The position numbers and the translations under genes were made by a program. Of a DNA stretch of 64,000 bases, positions 62,557 to 64,000 are shown piece after piece. The stretch's first letter is position 1. Each line of letters opens with the position of its first letter. Under the pieces are notes generated by a model. That model had not been told where the DNA came from. It did not search any database and saw nothing but the letters and a program-made list of their open reading frames with translations. This DNA is from Mycolicibacterium hassiacum DSM 44199. Its GTDB lineage: Bacteria > Actinomycetota > Actinomycetes > Mycobacteriales > Mycobacteriaceae. The DNA lies in NCBI RefSeq assembly GCF_900603025.1, contig NZ_LR026975.1:4774001-4838000 (forward strand). Direction: 5' to 3'.

Positions 62557-63740
62557 TGAGATTCACTGTTGCTGATGTCTTCGCAGGGTGCGGGGGCTTA
62601 TCGTACGGGTTTGTGCGAACGGGTCTGTTCGACGTAGTGTTAGGAACGGATATCGACGAGCGTGCGCTGGAAACGTTCGCTCACAACCACGCCAAGCATG
62701 GCTCGAATCCCATCACCGTTTCGGGAGATATTAGGTCTATCGCTCCCAGTGCACTTGCGAAGAAGCTGAGTGTTTTCGGTCTTGACGAACGTGGCACTCT
62801 AGATGTGCTTGTGGGTGGTCCGCCGTGCGAGGGTTTCAGTCAGAATCGGCGCCACGAAGTCATTCTTCCTAGTGGTGAGCGCGCATTTATTCGAAACCCA
62901 CTCGATAATGATGATGCCCGAAACGATCTCTTCCGCTATTTTCTTGCGCTAGTAGATATTTTGCGACCTCGTATGGTTCTAATCGAGAATGTCCCTCAGA
63001 TGATTTCTTCACGCAAGGGTGCAACTGTGAGGGAGATCGAGCGCACTCTTGCGATGATTGGTTATCAAACTGAGTGGAAAATCCTCATAGCAACCGACTA
63101 TGGGGTTCCGCAGATTCGAAGGAGAGCTTTCGTCGTTGCCTGGCAGAAGGGAATCAAGGGATTTACCTGGCCTGAACCGACGCATGGCAAAGAGAAACCA
63201 GGAGTCAAATCTGCCTTATTGCCAATCGTCACCGTGAGGGATGCCATTGCTGACCTTCCGCCTGCCGGCAAGACGGAGAGGGGGCGCGGTAATGTCGCCA
63301 GGTACCGAAAGACGAACAGCGCGTATGCGAAGTCGATGCAGTCTAATATCGCGACGCCTATGAATCATGTGGCTCGTACCCCAGGGGAGATGGTTCTGAG
63401 GCGGTTGCGTGCGATGCGTCCTGGAATGATTACGGCCGATCTTCCGCCTGAGCTTCGTCCAAAGTCTCATTACTACAATTGTTATGGACGTCTGGCGTGG
63501 GACGCTCCGGCGAAGACCATCACAAAAAGCTGCAACTACCTCGGATCGGGTTGCTTCGGGCACCCAGAAGAGGACCGAGGGATCACGATGCGTGAGGCGG
63601 CGCGTCTTCAAAGTTTTGACGATGATTTTGATTTCTTAAGTGGTTCGGAGCCTCACGTTGCGAAGATGGTCGGTAGCGCAGTGCCCCCGTTGTTGGCATC
63701 GGTACTGGCTGAGCAGATTGCTAAGGCTCTCGACTCCTAG
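62556..63740 (+). CDS. C5 cytosine-specific DNA methyltransferase
   Basis: 394 residues with all main motifs: FAGCGGLSYGF (I), GGPPCEGFSQNRR (IV, catalytic Cys about 91), ENVPQM (VI), YGVPQIRRRAFVV (VIII) and MVGSAVPPLLA (X). The variable target-recognition region lies at about 200-310, so the recognised site cannot be read from sequence. The GTG start shares its G with the preceding TAG stop; GGAGG precedes it. It should protect host sites from the McrB/DUF2357 proteins. Confidence 0.93.
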   Translation: MRFTVADVFAGCGGLSYGFVRTGLFDVVLGTDIDERALETFAHNHAKHGSNPITVSGDIRSIAPSALAKKLSVFGLDERGTLDVLVGGPPCEGFSQNRRHEVILPSGERAFIRNPLDNDDARNDLFRYFLALVDILRPRMVLIENVPQMISSRKGATVREIERTLAMIGYQTEWKILIATDYGVPQIRRRAFVVAWQKGIKGFTWPEPTHGKEKPGVKSALLPIVTVRDAIADLPPAGKTERGRGNVARYRKTNSAYAKSMQSNIATPMNHVARTPGEMVLRRLRAMRPGMITADLPPELRPKSHYYNCYGRLAWDAPAKTITKSCNYLGSGCFGHPEEDRGITMREAARLQSFDDDFDFLSGSEPHVAKMVGSAVPPLLASVLAEQIAKALDS

Positions 63741-63749
63741 TATCGACCG

Positions 63750-64000
63750 ATGTCAAGCTGGGCGTCGTCGGAAGCTACGCGGGCCGCGATGCAGGCGAAC
63801 CGGCGGCGTGATACAAAGCCCGAGCTTCGAGTTCGTCGGTTAGCTCACGCTCTAGGGCTTCGGTACCGTGTGGACTATCGGCCACTGGCGACTGAACGTT
63901 TCAAAGCTGACATGGTTTTCACCGGAGCGAAGGTGGCAGTTTTTATAGACGGATGCTTCTGGCATGGCTGCAAGCAGCACCACCGTCCACCGACTGCGAA
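63750..64000 (+). CDS. vsr: Very short patch repair endonuclease Vsr (partial)
   Basis: The first 83 codons are in the window. SEATRAAMQANRRRDTKPE and LGLRYRVDYRPL match the Vsr N-terminus; FKADMVF and VAVFIDGCFWHGC hold the catalytic Asp and His. Vsr nicks at T:G mismatches that arise when methylated C is deaminated, so it limits mutation caused by the adjacent methyltransferase. Nine bases separate it from that gene. The 3' end is beyond the window. Confidence 0.93.
   Translation, partial: MSSWASSEATRAAMQANRRRDTKPELRVRRLAHALGLRYRVDYRPLATERFKADMVFTGAKVAVFIDGCFWHGCKQHHRPPTA

Noticed and set aside
1..64000. CRISPR array, rRNA operon, integrase gene or prophage
   Set aside because: No regularly spaced direct repeats, rRNA sequence, phage structural genes or integrase were seen, although two tRNA-Ser genes could in principle serve as attachment sites.

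Overview
The window is high-GC actinobacterial DNA from a member of the Mycobacteriaceae, most likely a fast-growing Mycolicibacterium-type species. The evidence is the mycolic acid and arabinogalactan gene content (Pks13, AccD4, EmbA/B/C, AftA, DprE1, DprE2, GlfT1, Wzm/Wzt), the proteasome activator Bpa, and a gene order largely matching M. tuberculosis Rv3800c back to Rv3752c. Species cannot be fixed from the sequence alone. All protein functions are assigned by recognising motifs and family-typical sequences by eye; no database search was run.

Layout. 1-2669: 3' end of pks13 and accD4 (last steps of mycolate assembly). 2781-4109: a membrane Ser/Thr kinase, convergent with embB. 4138-18056 (minus): one run dprE1-dprE2-aftA-embC-embA-embB that makes decaprenylphosphoryl arabinose and polymerises it into arabinan; most junctions overlap by 1-4 bases. 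18187-20210: a non-syntenic patch with a decayed reading frame, a small lipoprotein and a DUF222/HNH protein. 20243-20656: GtrA-family flippase candidate. 20666-23116: MocR-type regulator divergent from two tandem AhpD-like genes. 23137-26181 (minus): bpa, then wzt-glfT1-wzm (galactan priming and export). 26714-33181: housekeeping and metabolic genes. 33278-33464: two tRNAs with promoter and terminator. 33550-36040: F420-type oxidoreductases and an orphan UbiA prenyltransferase. 36049-39120: TetR regulator, a 31-bp perfect palindrome, sulfotransferase and DUF1214 protein. 39157-48723: mixed metabolism, including truncated haemoglobin, alkylsulfatase, tyrA and tadA. 48768-55790: a tRNA-Ser, a lipoprotein, a diiron ferritin-like protein, a SAM-IV-class riboswitch in front of a metallophosphoesterase, a TetR unit with a small leader ORF, and a FadE5-like acyl-CoA dehydrogenase.

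From 55791 to the end the sequence is mobile or foreign. An IS1380-family element (inverted repeats and a 4-bp target duplication CTAG) sits exactly at the fadE stop codon. It is followed by an AT-richer stretch with a Cys-rich small protein, an IS481-family element, and a tightly overlapping cassette of McrB-like AAA+ NTPase, DUF2357/PD-(D/E)XK nuclease, C5 cytosine methyltransferase and Vsr mismatch endonuclease (cut by the window edge). This cassette resembles the LlaJI/BsuMI class of methylation-coupled McrBC-type restriction and is the most system-like find in the window. The SAM-IV riboswitch on a phosphoesterase, and two TetR units whose palindromic operators overlap their own promoters, are the other leading observations.
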